From Pseudoscardovia radai (GTDB taxonomy: Bacteria > Actinomycetota > Actinomycetes > Actinomycetales > Bifidobacteriaceae), in the NCBI RefSeq assembly GCF_002259605.1, contig NZ_MWWR01000008.1, positions 80,888 to 144,887 of the forward strand: 64,000 nucleotides of DNA, read 5' to 3'. Positions 8,632 through 20,868 of this stretch are shown here, piece after piece. The position numbers were made by a program, and so were the translations under genes. Under the pieces are notes generated by a model. It was not told the DNA's origin, ran no database searches, and saw only the letters and a list, made by a program, of their open reading frames with translations. Each line of letters starts with the position of its first letter. The first letter of the stretch is position 1.

Positions 8632-9114
8632 ATGAAGGCATTGGTGGTTTATTTCACGGAAAGCGGGTGCACCCGTCGTGTGGCGCAGACCATTGCCGAG
8701 GCGACGGGAGCCACGCTGCATGAACTCAAGGCGGCGGAACCATACACGGCGGCCGACCTCGATTGGCGTGATCCGGGAAGTCGCGTCAACCGCGAGGCGA
8801 ATGACCCAACCGAGCGCCAATCTGTGAAGCTCGAGGACACATCCGTGCCAGACTGGGATTCTTACAACGTGGTGTTCATAGGCGCCCCGGTATGGTGGGG
8901 CGTCGCCGCATGGCCGATCGACGATTTCCTCACATCCAACGATTTCACCGGCAAGAAGCTGGCGGCGTTCGTCACCTCGTCAAGCTCCTCGTTCGGCAAT
9001 GAATCCGATGTCAAAGACATGGCAAAAGGCGCCCAATGGCTGGGCGGCAAGCGCTTCCCATCCTCTGCATCCGATTCCGCCATCCGTTCCTGGCTCGAGT
9101 CCCTGACGCTGTAG
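8632..9114 (+). CDS. Flavodoxin-like protein
   Basis: 160 residues of the flavodoxin_4 type. The N-terminal strand VVYFTESGCTRRVAQ is the FMN phosphate loop; IGAPVWWGVAAWP and FVTSSSSSFGN are the isoalloxazine-contacting loops. It is the last gene of the MerR-linked cluster and is followed by a strong terminator. It probably carries electrons or acts as a small FMN-dependent quinone or nitro reductase in the stress response implied by its neighbours. The distinction cannot be made from sequence. Confidence 0.87.
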   Translation: MKALVVYFTESGCTRRVAQTIAEATGATLHELKAAEPYTAADLDWRDPGSRVNREANDPTERQSVKLEDTSVPDWDSYNVVFIGAPVWWGVAAWPIDDFLTSNDFTGKKLAAFVTSSSSSFGNESDVKDMAKGAQWLGGKRFPSSASDSAIRSWLESLTL

Positions 9115-9152
9115 CGAGGCGATTCACGCACCCGCAATGATTCCACACCGCT

Positions 9153-9200
9153 AACCTCCCTCTTCGGCGACCGATACACCCTTCGTCGAAGTGGGAGGTT
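9153..9200 (+). terminator. Rho-independent terminator after the flavodoxin gene
   Basis: AACCTCCC (9153-9160) pairs with GGGAGGTT (9193-9200), and CTTCGGCGA pairs inside with TCGTCGAAG (one G-T wobble). The stem is followed by TTGTGTTTTG. It closes the reductase-MerR-cupin-flavodoxin cluster. Confidence 0.75.
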
Positions 9201-9320
9201 TGTGTTTTGGGAAACGTGTGTATTCTCTGTTACCTGTGACGCCTGTGATGTCCGCGCAGGACGGCATGGAATCGCTTACCATAGGAAGGCAGCATAAAAA
9301 GAAGGAAGAAGGGACGCAGC

Positions 9321-9986
9321 ATGGCATCGAAGAACACGAACCGGTACGATAACCGCGACGACGATGTCGATAACGATTTCGACGATGATACCAGGCACGG
9401 CAGGTCACAGCGGCATACGGGGCGGCGAGTCGCGGCCGTGATCGTCGCCGGCGCCTTCCTCGTCGCCGCGGTGGCCTCGGGCGGAATCCCGGGGCTCGAG
9501 CAGATCGCGCAATCGTGGGTCTCCTCGTCCCCGTCGGATTCGTCCGCCTCCGTTTCGACCGATCCATCGGACGATGCGCTGGCTTCCGCAGCGGCCTCCG
9601 TGCTCGCATCCGAGAACGGACAGACATCCGAGGACCAGGCAACCCAGGACGCATCGTCCGCCACCGCTGCGGCGACTTCCGACGCTCCGGCCGATGCCGG
9701 CAGCTCCGCAACCGCCTCCGACATCTCCTTCTGCACGGTCGGTGGCCTCGACCAGCATTACGACAAGCATGGCCGCGAGATGGGCTACGCCTCGCCCGAG
9801 GACTACGAGCAGGCCGCCGCGCAAGTGGTCGAGGCGCCCGACACGATGCACAAGCCCGAGTCGGAGGACGACGACACCGTGTACTACCAGCAGTCGGGCA
9901 ATAACTTCGTGGTCGTGTCGGATCGCGGCTGCATCCGCACGTATTTCCGCCCCGACGACGGCGTCGCCTACTACAACCGCCAGTAG
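9321..9986 (+). CDS. Membrane-anchored protein with a polymorphic-toxin-like C-terminal domain
   Basis: 221 residues. A charged, Asp-rich cytoplasmic start (1-36) is followed by one membrane anchor (about 37-57, VAAVIVAGAFLVAAVASGG), a Ser/Ala/Asp-rich extracellular linker (58-135) and a compact C-terminal domain (about 138-221). That domain has LDQHYDKHGREMGY, SPEDYEQAA, an Asp/Glu turn and NNFVVVSDRGCIRTYFRP followed by YYNRQ. The pattern, His-x-x-KHG-x-E-x-G then an aromatic-rich strand ending in G-x-I-R-T-x-F-x-P, is what I recognise from BECR-fold nuclease-like domains at the ends of bacterial polymorphic toxins. The assignment is by pattern memory and is not certain. No obvious immunity gene is adjacent. 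AAGGAAGAAGGGA precedes the ATG. Confidence 0.6.
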   Translation: MASKNTNRYDNRDDDVDNDFDDDTRHGRSQRHTGRRVAAVIVAGAFLVAAVASGGIPGLEQIAQSWVSSSPSDSSASVSTDPSDDALASAAASVLASENGQTSEDQATQDASSATAAATSDAPADAGSSATASDISFCTVGGLDQHYDKHGREMGYASPEDYEQAAAQVVEAPDTMHKPESEDDDTVYYQQSGNNFVVVSDRGCIRTYFRPDDGVAYYNRQ

Positions 9987-10125
9987 TCGTCGCGCACCGA
10001 CCGCGAGCAGACGCCACCGACACCCCTTCGAGAAGCGCAAGGCCACATTGTGGAACGCCGAACGTTACGATTCTCGTGAAATTCACAGCGAAATCGTATA
10101 AAAATCAACCATCATGTGGTCTTTC

Positions 10126-10152
10126 GTTACGTTTGTGTAACGTCCATGTTTC
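10126..10152 (+). promoter_or_regulatory. Possible GlnR-type box upstream of gltBD
   Basis: In the 384-bp gap before gltB the sequence reads GTTAC-n6-GTAAC-n6-GTTTC (10126-10130, 10137-10141, 10148-10152), all with 11-bp periodicity on one DNA face. This matches the a/b half-site layout of actinobacterial GlnR boxes (gTnAC-n6-GaAAC), with the centre pair forming a perfect palindrome. Glutamate synthase is a classic nitrogen-control target. A TAATACTAT element at 10275-10283 could be the -10 region. The rest of the gap holds nothing I can assign. Confidence 0.45.
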
Positions 10153-10370
10153 GGCCGCATGGGGTAGGTTACGGGCGTTTTACGGCCGTTTTAGGGCTTG
10201 TTTCCAAGGCTGCGCAATTCGAAGGAACCCTCCCGGAACCGCATAAAACAGCGGCCGGCACTGTAGCGTGCGGGTAATACTATAAAAAAGACTTGGGCCG
10301 GGGTAACCCCGATCGCCGGCGAGACAGCGAGGCCCAGAGCACTATCCGTTCAAAACCCGAGGTGATGACT

Positions 10371-14939
<4,569 letters not shown>

Positions 14940-14940
14940 C

Positions 14941-16413
14941 ATGGCTGATCCCCGTGGATTCCTCAAGGTGCGCACGCGCCAGGAGCTCAAGGAGCGCCCG
15001 GTCGAGGAGCGTATCAACGATTGGCTCGACGTCCACGCCGAGCATGGCCTGACGCCGTTCACCCAGACGCAGGCCTCGCGCTGCATGGACTGCGGCACGC
15101 CGTTCTGCATGACCGGCTGCCCGCTGGGCAACCTGATTCCCGAGTGGAACGACCTCGTGCGCCAGGGCAAGTGGGAGGACGCGTACAACCGCCTCTCCCA
15201 GACCAATAACTTCCCCGAGGTGACCGGACGCATCTGCCCGGCGCTGTGCGAATCGGCCTGCGTGCTGGGCATCCACCAGCCGCCGACCATGATCCACAAC
15301 GACGAGCAGGCCATCATCGACCAGGCGTGGGAGCTGGGCTACGTCAAGCCGCTGCCCCCGGAGCGCCTGACCGACTTCACCGTCGCCGTCGTCGGCTCCG
15401 GCCCCGCGGGCCTCGCCTGCGCCCAGCAGCTGACGCGCGCCGGCCACACCGTCGTCGTGTATGAGCGCGACGAGGAGCTGGGTGGCCTCATGCGCTTCGG
15501 CATCCCGAACTTCAAGCTCGAGAAGTCGCTGATCGACCGCCGCATCAAGCAGATGGAGGCCGAGGGCACCCGCTTCGTCACGAATACGACCATCGGCGAG
15601 GACATCACCTGGGACGACCTGTACAGCCGCTACGATGCCGTGGTCGTCGCCATCGGCTCGCGCGTGCCGCGCGACATGAAGCTGCCGGGCCGCGAGCTCG
15701 ACGGCATCCACTTCGCCATGGACTTCCTGCCCGATGCCACGCGCCGCGTGCGTGGCCTGACGCCGGTCAACGACATCACGGCGAAGGACAAGCACGTCGT
15801 CATCATCGGTGGCGGCGACACCGGTTCCGACTGCCTCGGCACGTCCATCCGCCAGGGCGCCAAGGACGTCACCGTGCTCCAGATCATGCCGAAGGAGCCG
15901 ACCGACCGTCCGGGCAACCAGCCGTGGCCGACCTTCGCGCGCCTGTACAAGGAGACCTCCAGCATGGAGGAGGGCGGCACCTATATCTACAACGTCGACT
16001 CCCTCGAGTTCGTCTCAGACGGCAACGGCCACGTCAAGGGCCTGAGGATCTGCGACGTGGCGCCGGGTGAGAACGGTCCGTTCACGCACCAGCCGGGCAC
16101 CGAGCGCGAGATCCCCGCCGACCTCGTGCTTATCTCCGTCGGCTTCCTGCATCCCGACACCGCCACGCTCGACGAGCAGCTGCCGCTGGACAAGGACAAC
16201 CGCGGCAACATCGCGCGCCTCCAGGGCTTCCAGACGTCCAACCCGCGCGTGTTCGCCTGCGGCGACGCCGGCCGCGGCCAGTCCCTCGTCGTGTGGGCCA
16301 TCGCCGAGGGCCGCAGCTGCGCCCACGCCGTGGACGAGTACCTCAACGGTACGTCGGAGCTCGCCAGCCCGATTGAATCGTCGACGCGCCCGATGAGCCT
16401 GCCGCGCCGCTGA
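14941..16413 (+). CDS. gltD: Glutamate synthase small subunit
   Basis: 490 residues, ATG one base after the gltB stop, with AAGGAG at 14924-14929. It passes electrons from NADPH through FAD and two low-potential [4Fe-4S] clusters to GltB. The cysteines are in CMDCGTPFCMTGCPLGN and CPALCESACVLG. The FAD fold starts at VAVVGSGPAGLACAQQ (about 148) and the NADPH fold at HVVIIGGGDTGSDC (about 286). Length and motif order are standard. A 14-bp GC-rich terminator follows. Confidence 0.97.
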   Translation: MADPRGFLKVRTRQELKERPVEERINDWLDVHAEHGLTPFTQTQASRCMDCGTPFCMTGCPLGNLIPEWNDLVRQGKWEDAYNRLSQTNNFPEVTGRICPALCESACVLGIHQPPTMIHNDEQAIIDQAWELGYVKPLPPERLTDFTVAVVGSGPAGLACAQQLTRAGHTVVVYERDEELGGLMRFGIPNFKLEKSLIDRRIKQMEAEGTRFVTNTTIGEDITWDDLYSRYDAVVVAIGSRVPRDMKLPGRELDGIHFAMDFLPDATRRVRGLTPVNDITAKDKHVVIIGGGDTGSDCLGTSIRQGAKDVTVLQIMPKEPTDRPGNQPWPTFARLYKETSSMEEGGTYIYNVDSLEFVSDGNGHVKGLRICDVAPGENGPFTHQPGTEREIPADLVLISVGFLHPDTATLDEQLPLDKDNRGNIARLQGFQTSNPRVFACGDAGRGQSLVVWAIAEGRSCAHAVDEYLNGTSELASPIESSTRPMSLPRR

Positions 16414-16444
16414 CGCGCAGTCCGTCGACGCATTCCGCGCATTC

Positions 16445-16477
16445 CGCAGGGCCGGGGTCCTAAACCCCGGCCCTGCG
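16445..16477 (+). terminator. Terminator after gltBD
   Basis: Perfect 14-bp stem (16445-16458 with 16464-16477, core GCAGGGCCGGGG) and a 5-nt loop CCTAA. Only a short GTTTC follows, so Rho-independent efficiency is uncertain. It lies 31 bp after the gltD stop. Confidence 0.7.
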
Positions 16478-16656
16478 CCGTTTCAAGGCGGTTTCGAGGT
16501 GGCTTCAAGGCGGCTTCGCGGGGGATCGCGAAGTAATTGTGGGGGCATCGTGGAGGTTTCTGCGGCGCTTTCGCGTGGCGGGCGCGGCCGTGGAACCGAC
16601 GCGCCGGGCCGAAAGGCTGTATCATGTCTACAGACTCGAGACACAAAGGAGAAGTC

Positions 16657-17115
16657 ATGCCTAACAGAGCAGAACGACGCGCCCAGGCAAAGAGGTCGAG
16701 GCGCGGACAGGGCACGGCGACGCAGCCGCGCAGCCGTAGCCGTGCAGGGGTTATCGACGAGGCCGCCCTGCAGGACCGCGCGCTCCACCTCCAGGAATCC
16801 GGAACGGACGAGTGGAAGCCGAGCGCCAGCACGTCGTCGCCCGAGCACGACGTGACCCCCGATGACTACGCCTCCCGCAACCCGTCCAAGGCGCCGGCGC
16901 CGAAGACCGCGCGCGGCTGGGGTCGTTTCTTCAGCTGGCTGTTCATCGTGCTGTCGGCCATCGCGTTCATCGTGGTCATGTTCCTGCCGAACAAGCCGAT
17001 GTGGGCCATCGTCACCGTCAGCGCCATTTTCATCATCGGCGTGCTGTCGCTGTTCCTTTTCAGCGGTTCGCCCTCCGACAACCCTAACGTCGATTCGAAC
17101 GGCACGGCCGTCTGA
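16657..17115 (+). CDS. Small membrane protein of unknown function
   Basis: 152 residues from the ATG with AAAGGAGAAG at 16645-16654; an upstream in-frame ATG at 16624 is less likely. Residues 1-30 are very basic (PNRAERRAQAKRSRRGQ). An acidic stretch follows, then two hydrophobic helices at about 93-113 and 117-138 joined by a short MFLPNKPM turn, and a polar tail. This is a common actinobacterial layout without an assigned role. It sits alone between gltD and the ABC ATPase. Confidence 0.7.
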   Translation: MPNRAERRAQAKRSRRGQGTATQPRSRSRAGVIDEAALQDRALHLQESGTDEWKPSASTSSPEHDVTPDDYASRNPSKAPAPKTARGWGRFFSWLFIVLSAIAFIVVMFLPNKPMWAIVTVSAIFIIGVLSLFLFSGSPSDNPNVDSNGTAV

Positions 17116-17282
17116 TCCGACGATGTACGATTCGACGGGCGGCCGGGAGGGGGATTCCTCGGCCGCCCGTTCGCGTGGGTGCGGTGGAACAATCGTAGAC
17201 CGACCGCACATGCCGCCGGACCGCATGATACCGACAGACCGCACAAAAACCGACCACAGACCGTGACGGCGAAAGGACACAG

Positions 17283-18140
17283 ATGGACATTGACCATGGC
17301 AAGCCGGCCGTGAAGCTCACGGACGTGGAGTTCCGACGCAAGAAGCGCGTCATCCTCACGCATGTCAACCTCACCATCCAGCCGGGGGAGAAGTGGGTGC
17401 TGTTCGGCCCCAACGGCATCGGCAAATCCACGCTCATCTCCATGATGGCCACGCGCGGCTTCCCGTCCGAGGGAACCGTGGACGTGCTGGGCAATCGCCT
17501 GGGGCGCGTCGACGTATTCTCCTACCGCAACCGCATCGGCGTGACCTCGGCCGAGCTCGCCGACTCGTTCCCCTACGACGAGGACCCGCTCGACGCGGTG
17601 GTGACGGCGCTCAACGCCGTCACCGGACGCTGGCGCGACACCTATACCGAAGAGGAGTACGCCAAGGCCCGGGGCCTCATGGAACGCTTCGGCATCGGGT
17701 ATCTGGCGGGCAAGCAGATGTGGCGCCTATCGATGGGCGAGAGCACGCGCGTCATGATCTGCCGCGCGCTGATGGCGAACTCCGACCTCATCATCCTCGA
17801 CGAGCCGACCACCGGCCTCGACCTGGGCGGCAGGGAGCTCGTCATCCGCTCTCTGCGCGAGATCGCCTTCGAGGATTCGCCGCGCGCCATGGTACTTGTC
17901 ACCCACCGCCTCGAGGAGATCCCGGAGGGCTTCGACCATCTGGCGATCATGGGGCGTATGTCCGGTTCCGAGGTCCAGGCCGCAAACGTCATCGTGCGTG
18001 ACGGCGACCCCGAGCCCGGCACCATCGTGTACACGGGCGACCTCGAGCACGGCTTCACCGACGAGCGCATGACGCACCTGTTCGGCATGCCGCTGCACGT
18101 CGTGCACACCGGCACGCGTTGGGCGGCGTACGCGGCGTAG
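17283..18140 (+). CDS. ABC transporter-type ATP-binding protein
   Basis: 285-residue single ABC ATPase: Walker A GPNGIGKST (about 42), signature LSMGEST (about 149), Walker B LIILDEPTTGLDLGG (about 170) and switch His in VTHRLEEIPEG. The signature LSMGE and the absence of a neighbouring permease resemble the YlmA/ModF-like soluble ATPases, whose role is undefined. It precedes trmI by 72 bp on the same strand, so the two may be co-transcribed. The ATG follows GAAAGGACA. Confidence 0.85.
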   Translation: MDIDHGKPAVKLTDVEFRRKKRVILTHVNLTIQPGEKWVLFGPNGIGKSTLISMMATRGFPSEGTVDVLGNRLGRVDVFSYRNRIGVTSAELADSFPYDEDPLDAVVTALNAVTGRWRDTYTEEEYAKARGLMERFGIGYLAGKQMWRLSMGESTRVMICRALMANSDLIILDEPTTGLDLGGRELVIRSLREIAFEDSPRAMVLVTHRLEEIPEGFDHLAIMGRMSGSEVQAANVIVRDGDPEPGTIVYTGDLEHGFTDERMTHLFGMPLHVVHTGTRWAAYAA

Positions 18141-18212
18141 CGCCGCGCGGGTTTCGCAAGGCCGGGTTTCGCAAGACGGCCGACAGGCAGTCCACAAATT
18201 CGAAAGGACACC

Positions 18213-19277
18213 ATGATTCGTCGAGGACCGCTGTGCGCGGGCGAGAAAGTGCAGCTCACCGACCGCAAGGGCAAGATGGTCACGATCCAGCTTGTCCCCG
18301 GTCGCGTCACGCAGACCGAGCACGGGTTCATCGTGCATAATGACGTGATCGGCGTCAAGGAAGGCTCCGTCATCGTCACCCGGAGCAAGGCGCGCGAGCA
18401 GGAAGCATCGGGCGAGCAGAACGACGACCCGCAGCACATCCAGGCGACGCGCGGGAACAAGCCGTGGAAGGGCACGCGCGCGATCGGCGGCTGGGAGTAC
18501 TGCGTCATGCGGCCCAGGCTGGCCGACTACGTGCTGTCCATGCCGCGCGGCGCGCAGATCATGTACCCCAAGGACATCGCCGAGGTGATCCAGCTGGGTG
18601 ACATTCGTCCCGGCATGCGCGTGCTCGAATCGGGCGGCGGCAGCGGTGCCATGGGCATCAACCTGCTCGAGGCCGTCGGGGCGTCCGGACACCTGACCAC
18701 GATCGAACTGCGCCCTGAATTCGCGCATATCTGCGAGGCGAACGCCACGGTGTTCTACGGGGAGCGTCCCTTGTGGTGGGATTTGCTCGTGGGGGATTTC
18801 GATTCCGTCGCCGCCGGACTGCCGGACGCATCGTTCGACCGCATCGTGCTCGACATGCTCGACCCATGGAACCGCCTGGAGCAGGCGCATCGCGTCATCG
18901 CGCCCGGCGGCGTTCTCACCGCCTACGTCACCACCACTACGCAACTTAGCCGCCTCGCCGAGGCCGTGCGCGCATCGGGGCAGTGGACGGAACCCGACGT
19001 GCAGGAGACGCTCGAGCGCACGTGGAAGGTGGAGGGCCTGGCCGTGCGCCCCAACCACCAGATGATCGGTCATACCGGCTTCCTTCTCGTCACGCGCGCC
19101 ATGGCCAATGGTTTCGCCGCGCTGCATAAGCGCGAGCGCGCCACGAAGGACGTATACACCGACGTCGATGACATGGGTGGCCTCGAGTTGCGCGACATCT
19201 CCGACCGCAAGGTGCGCAAGGTGATCCGCGACCTCGACGAGCAGGTCTCCTTCACCCGCCGATCCTCCGAGGTCTGA
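18213..19277 (+). CDS. trmI: tRNA (adenine(58)-N1)-methyltransferase TrmI
   Basis: 354 residues. TrmI installs m1A58 in the T-loop of tRNA using S-adenosylmethionine. The N-terminal beta-domain (1-95) leads to the family signature YPKDIAEVIQLGDI. SAM-binding motif I is RVLESGGGSGAMG (about 133), and the acidic motif LDMLDPWN (about 212) is the D-x-x-x-PW hallmark. GFLLVTRAM is near 290, followed by a basic tail. TrmI of other Actinobacteria has a similar N-terminal extension. GAAAGGACACC precedes the ATG. The family A palindrome starting 43 bp downstream may help end transcription. Confidence 0.93.
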   Translation: MIRRGPLCAGEKVQLTDRKGKMVTIQLVPGRVTQTEHGFIVHNDVIGVKEGSVIVTRSKAREQEASGEQNDDPQHIQATRGNKPWKGTRAIGGWEYCVMRPRLADYVLSMPRGAQIMYPKDIAEVIQLGDIRPGMRVLESGGGSGAMGINLLEAVGASGHLTTIELRPEFAHICEANATVFYGERPLWWDLLVGDFDSVAAGLPDASFDRIVLDMLDPWNRLEQAHRVIAPGGVLTAYVTTTTQLSRLAEAVRASGQWTEPDVQETLERTWKVEGLAVRPNHQMIGHTGFLLVTRAMANGFAALHKRERATKDVYTDVDDMGGLELRDISDRKVRKVIRDLDEQVSFTRRSSEV

Positions 19278-19320
19278 GTGCTTCGGCGCTGCTCTGGCTT
19301 CCAGCGCCTCCCCCCCCATA

Positions 19321-19404
19321 TAACAATGTGATGGGTTTCGGACCGATTCGGGGGATTTGGGCCCGGGAATCGTGGATTTTTGTCCGCAAGCCATCACATT
19401 GTTA
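19321..19404 (+). repeat. Family A palindromic repeat, copy A1
   Basis: 84 bp bounded by TAACAATGTGATGG and its complement CCATCACATTGTTA. The arms continue with TTTCGGAC / GTCCGCAAG, and the centre carries the family core AATCGTGGA. It lies just after trmI. See copies at 19714, 24219, 25554, 25647, 39858, 51894, 58674, 60731 and a remnant at 62942. Confidence 0.9.
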
Positions 19405-19424
19405 TCGGATTGGTCGGGGATTGC

Positions 19425-19672
19425 GTTGGGCGGGTGTCGTGGAACCCGCCGAAGACGATTTCGGGTGGTTTGCAGGGTGTTGGGTGGCCGAAATGGTGTT
19501 CGGCGGGTGTGACGACACCCGTTTAAGACGATTTCGGCTTGGTTCCCGATGATCTTCCCTTTGGAATGGTGTTCGGCGGGTGTGCGGGCACCCGCCGAAG
19601 ACGATTTTGGCCGGGTTTTCGACGATTTCCCCTTGGAATGCCGTTGGGCGGGTGTCGTGGCACCCGCCGAAG
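19425..19672 (+). repeat. Family B: four GC-rich hairpins in tandem
   Basis: Four hairpins at about 19425-19453, 19499-19526, 19573-19600 and 19643-19672, a period of 70-74 bp. Each has a GGCGGGTG / CACCCGCC stem with a 4-6 nt loop (TCGTG, GACG, TGCGG, TCGTG) and is followed by GAAG-ACGATTT or a close variant. The second has a decayed 3' arm. Copies A1 and A2 of family A flank the cluster. No protein-coding signal is present in the 19278-20082 gap. Confidence 0.85.
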
Positions 19673-19713
19673 GCGGTTTTCGCGGCTCGGGGGTGTGCGG
19701 GGCGGTCTTTCCC

Positions 19714-19797
19714 GAACAATGTGATGGGTTTCGGACCGATTCGGGCGATTCGGGCCCGGGAATCGTGGATTTTTGTCCGCAAGCCATTACATTGTTC
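19714..19797 (+). repeat. Family A palindromic repeat, copy A2
   Basis: 84 bp, nearly identical to A1 (same GGTTTCGGACCGATTCGG and AATCGTGGATTTTTGTCCGC segments) with ends GAACAATGTGATGG / CCATTACATTGTTC. The two ends changed together (TAAC/GTTA in A1, GAAC/GTTC here), keeping the pairing. Confidence 0.9.
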
Positions 19798-20082
19798 AGG
19801 GAGAGGACCTGTTCAGAGAGGGGGATGAAGAGGAAGGAGAAGGGGCGAAGAACACGATGGAGTCTGACTCCATCGCGGCGGCGAATGCATGTGAGGTGCC
19901 GAACGTGACCCGTCGAACGGTGTAGCATAGAGCAAGGCGCGGCGTCGGTTCGCGCCATCACCTTATGCAACACCGCGTTCCATCACGACGTTCCCGTGCC
20001 GGCCTGCATGTCGCGCCGGGCGGTCCGCGCGCGAACGCGCCCGGTGCAGGCGGGGGCTGCCTGCGGGAGGTCTGTTTCGGTC

Positions 20083-20640
20083 ATGGTCAATCTCAAGAAA
20101 ATCGGCAAGCAGGCGGCGGACGTGCCCCATGTGCTGGTTCTCATGCGGCATGGCAAGGCCGAGGCGATGTCCCAGGGCGGCGACGCGGAGCGTGAGCTGA
20201 CCGACAAGGGCCGCAAACAGGCCAAGCGCATGGCCAAGGCGCTCGAGGAGATGGGCCTCGTTCCCGATGTCATCGCCTCGTCGGCCGCCACTCGTGCGCG
20301 CCAGACAACCGACCGCATGCTCCAGGTCTTCGGAGACAAGCCGACCGTGGCGTATCACATGGACCTGTACGAGGGCGGCATGCAGGCGCTTCTCGACGAG
20401 ATGGACCACACGAAGCCCACGCATCGCGTGCTGCTGATCGTCTGCCATGAGCCGACAGTGTCGGAGGCGGCCCAGTGGCTCGTCGACCCCGACCAGGGCA
20501 AGCCGCAGGTGCTGGGGGAGATGCGACTCGGTTTCTCGCCCGCATCGGTCGCGATCCTGGGGTCCGACAAGCCCTTCGCCGAATGGGGGCTGCATGAGGG
20601 GCGCCCGCTCGCATTCGTGCGCGCCGGCGACCTCGACTAG
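20083..20640 (+). CDS. SixA-type histidine phosphatase
   Basis: 185 residues from ATG 20083 (GGGAGG at 20065-20070, a rather long spacer). It belongs to the histidine phosphatase superfamily: the phosphate-binding RHG is in LVLMRHGKAE (about 21), the second Arg in SSAATRARQTTDRM, and the catalytic second His in LIVCHEPTVSE (about 125). Short length and the SSAATRARQT block match SixA-like phosphohistidine phosphatases. The target (a phosphohistidine on a signalling or PTS protein) is not identifiable here. It stands alone and is followed by a hairpin terminator. Confidence 0.85.
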   Translation: MVNLKKIGKQAADVPHVLVLMRHGKAEAMSQGGDAERELTDKGRKQAKRMAKALEEMGLVPDVIASSAATRARQTTDRMLQVFGDKPTVAYHMDLYEGGMQALLDEMDHTKPTHRVLLIVCHEPTVSEAAQWLVDPDQGKPQVLGEMRLGFSPASVAILGSDKPFAEWGLHEGRPLAFVRAGDLD

Positions 20641-20687
20641 CCGTGCGTCTCGGCCGCCCGTGCTACCTCGCGCCGGCCGCCTCCACG

Positions 20688-20718
20688 CCGCCCGACCCGT
20701 GACAACCGGGCCGGGCGG
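20688..20718 (+). terminator. Terminator after the SixA-like gene
   Basis: CCGCCCG-A-CCCG (20688-20698) pairs with CGGG-C-CGGGCGG (20707-20718), with one A-C mismatch and a loop of 8 nt. The stem is followed by TGTTAT. Confidence 0.6.
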
Positions 20719-20827
20719 TGTTATCGTGCATATAAACCCACACCAAGCAAAACCCCGCACCTATAGACTTCGTTTATAACGACATGCAAAAGCGGTGGAT
20801 TACCGCACTTCGGCCGAAACTTGCTAG

Positions 20828-20858
20828 CTTTTCATTGTTCCCCGTAACCAATGAAAAG
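20828..20858 (+). promoter_or_regulatory. Inverted repeat reaching the metE ribosome-binding site
   Basis: CTTTTCATTG (20828-20837) and CAATGAAAAG (20849-20858) form a perfect 10-bp stem with an 11-nt loop. The 3' arm overlaps the first half of the ribosome site AAAAGAGG (20854-20861), so folding would mask it. The TTCA...TGAA half-sites could equally be a protein operator (MetR-like operators contain TGAA/TTCA). A second small hairpin GCGGT-ggatt-ACCGC lies at 20792-20806, and TATAGA at 20763-20768 may be a -10 element. Confidence 0.55.
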
Positions 20859-20868
20859 AGGTCGACAC

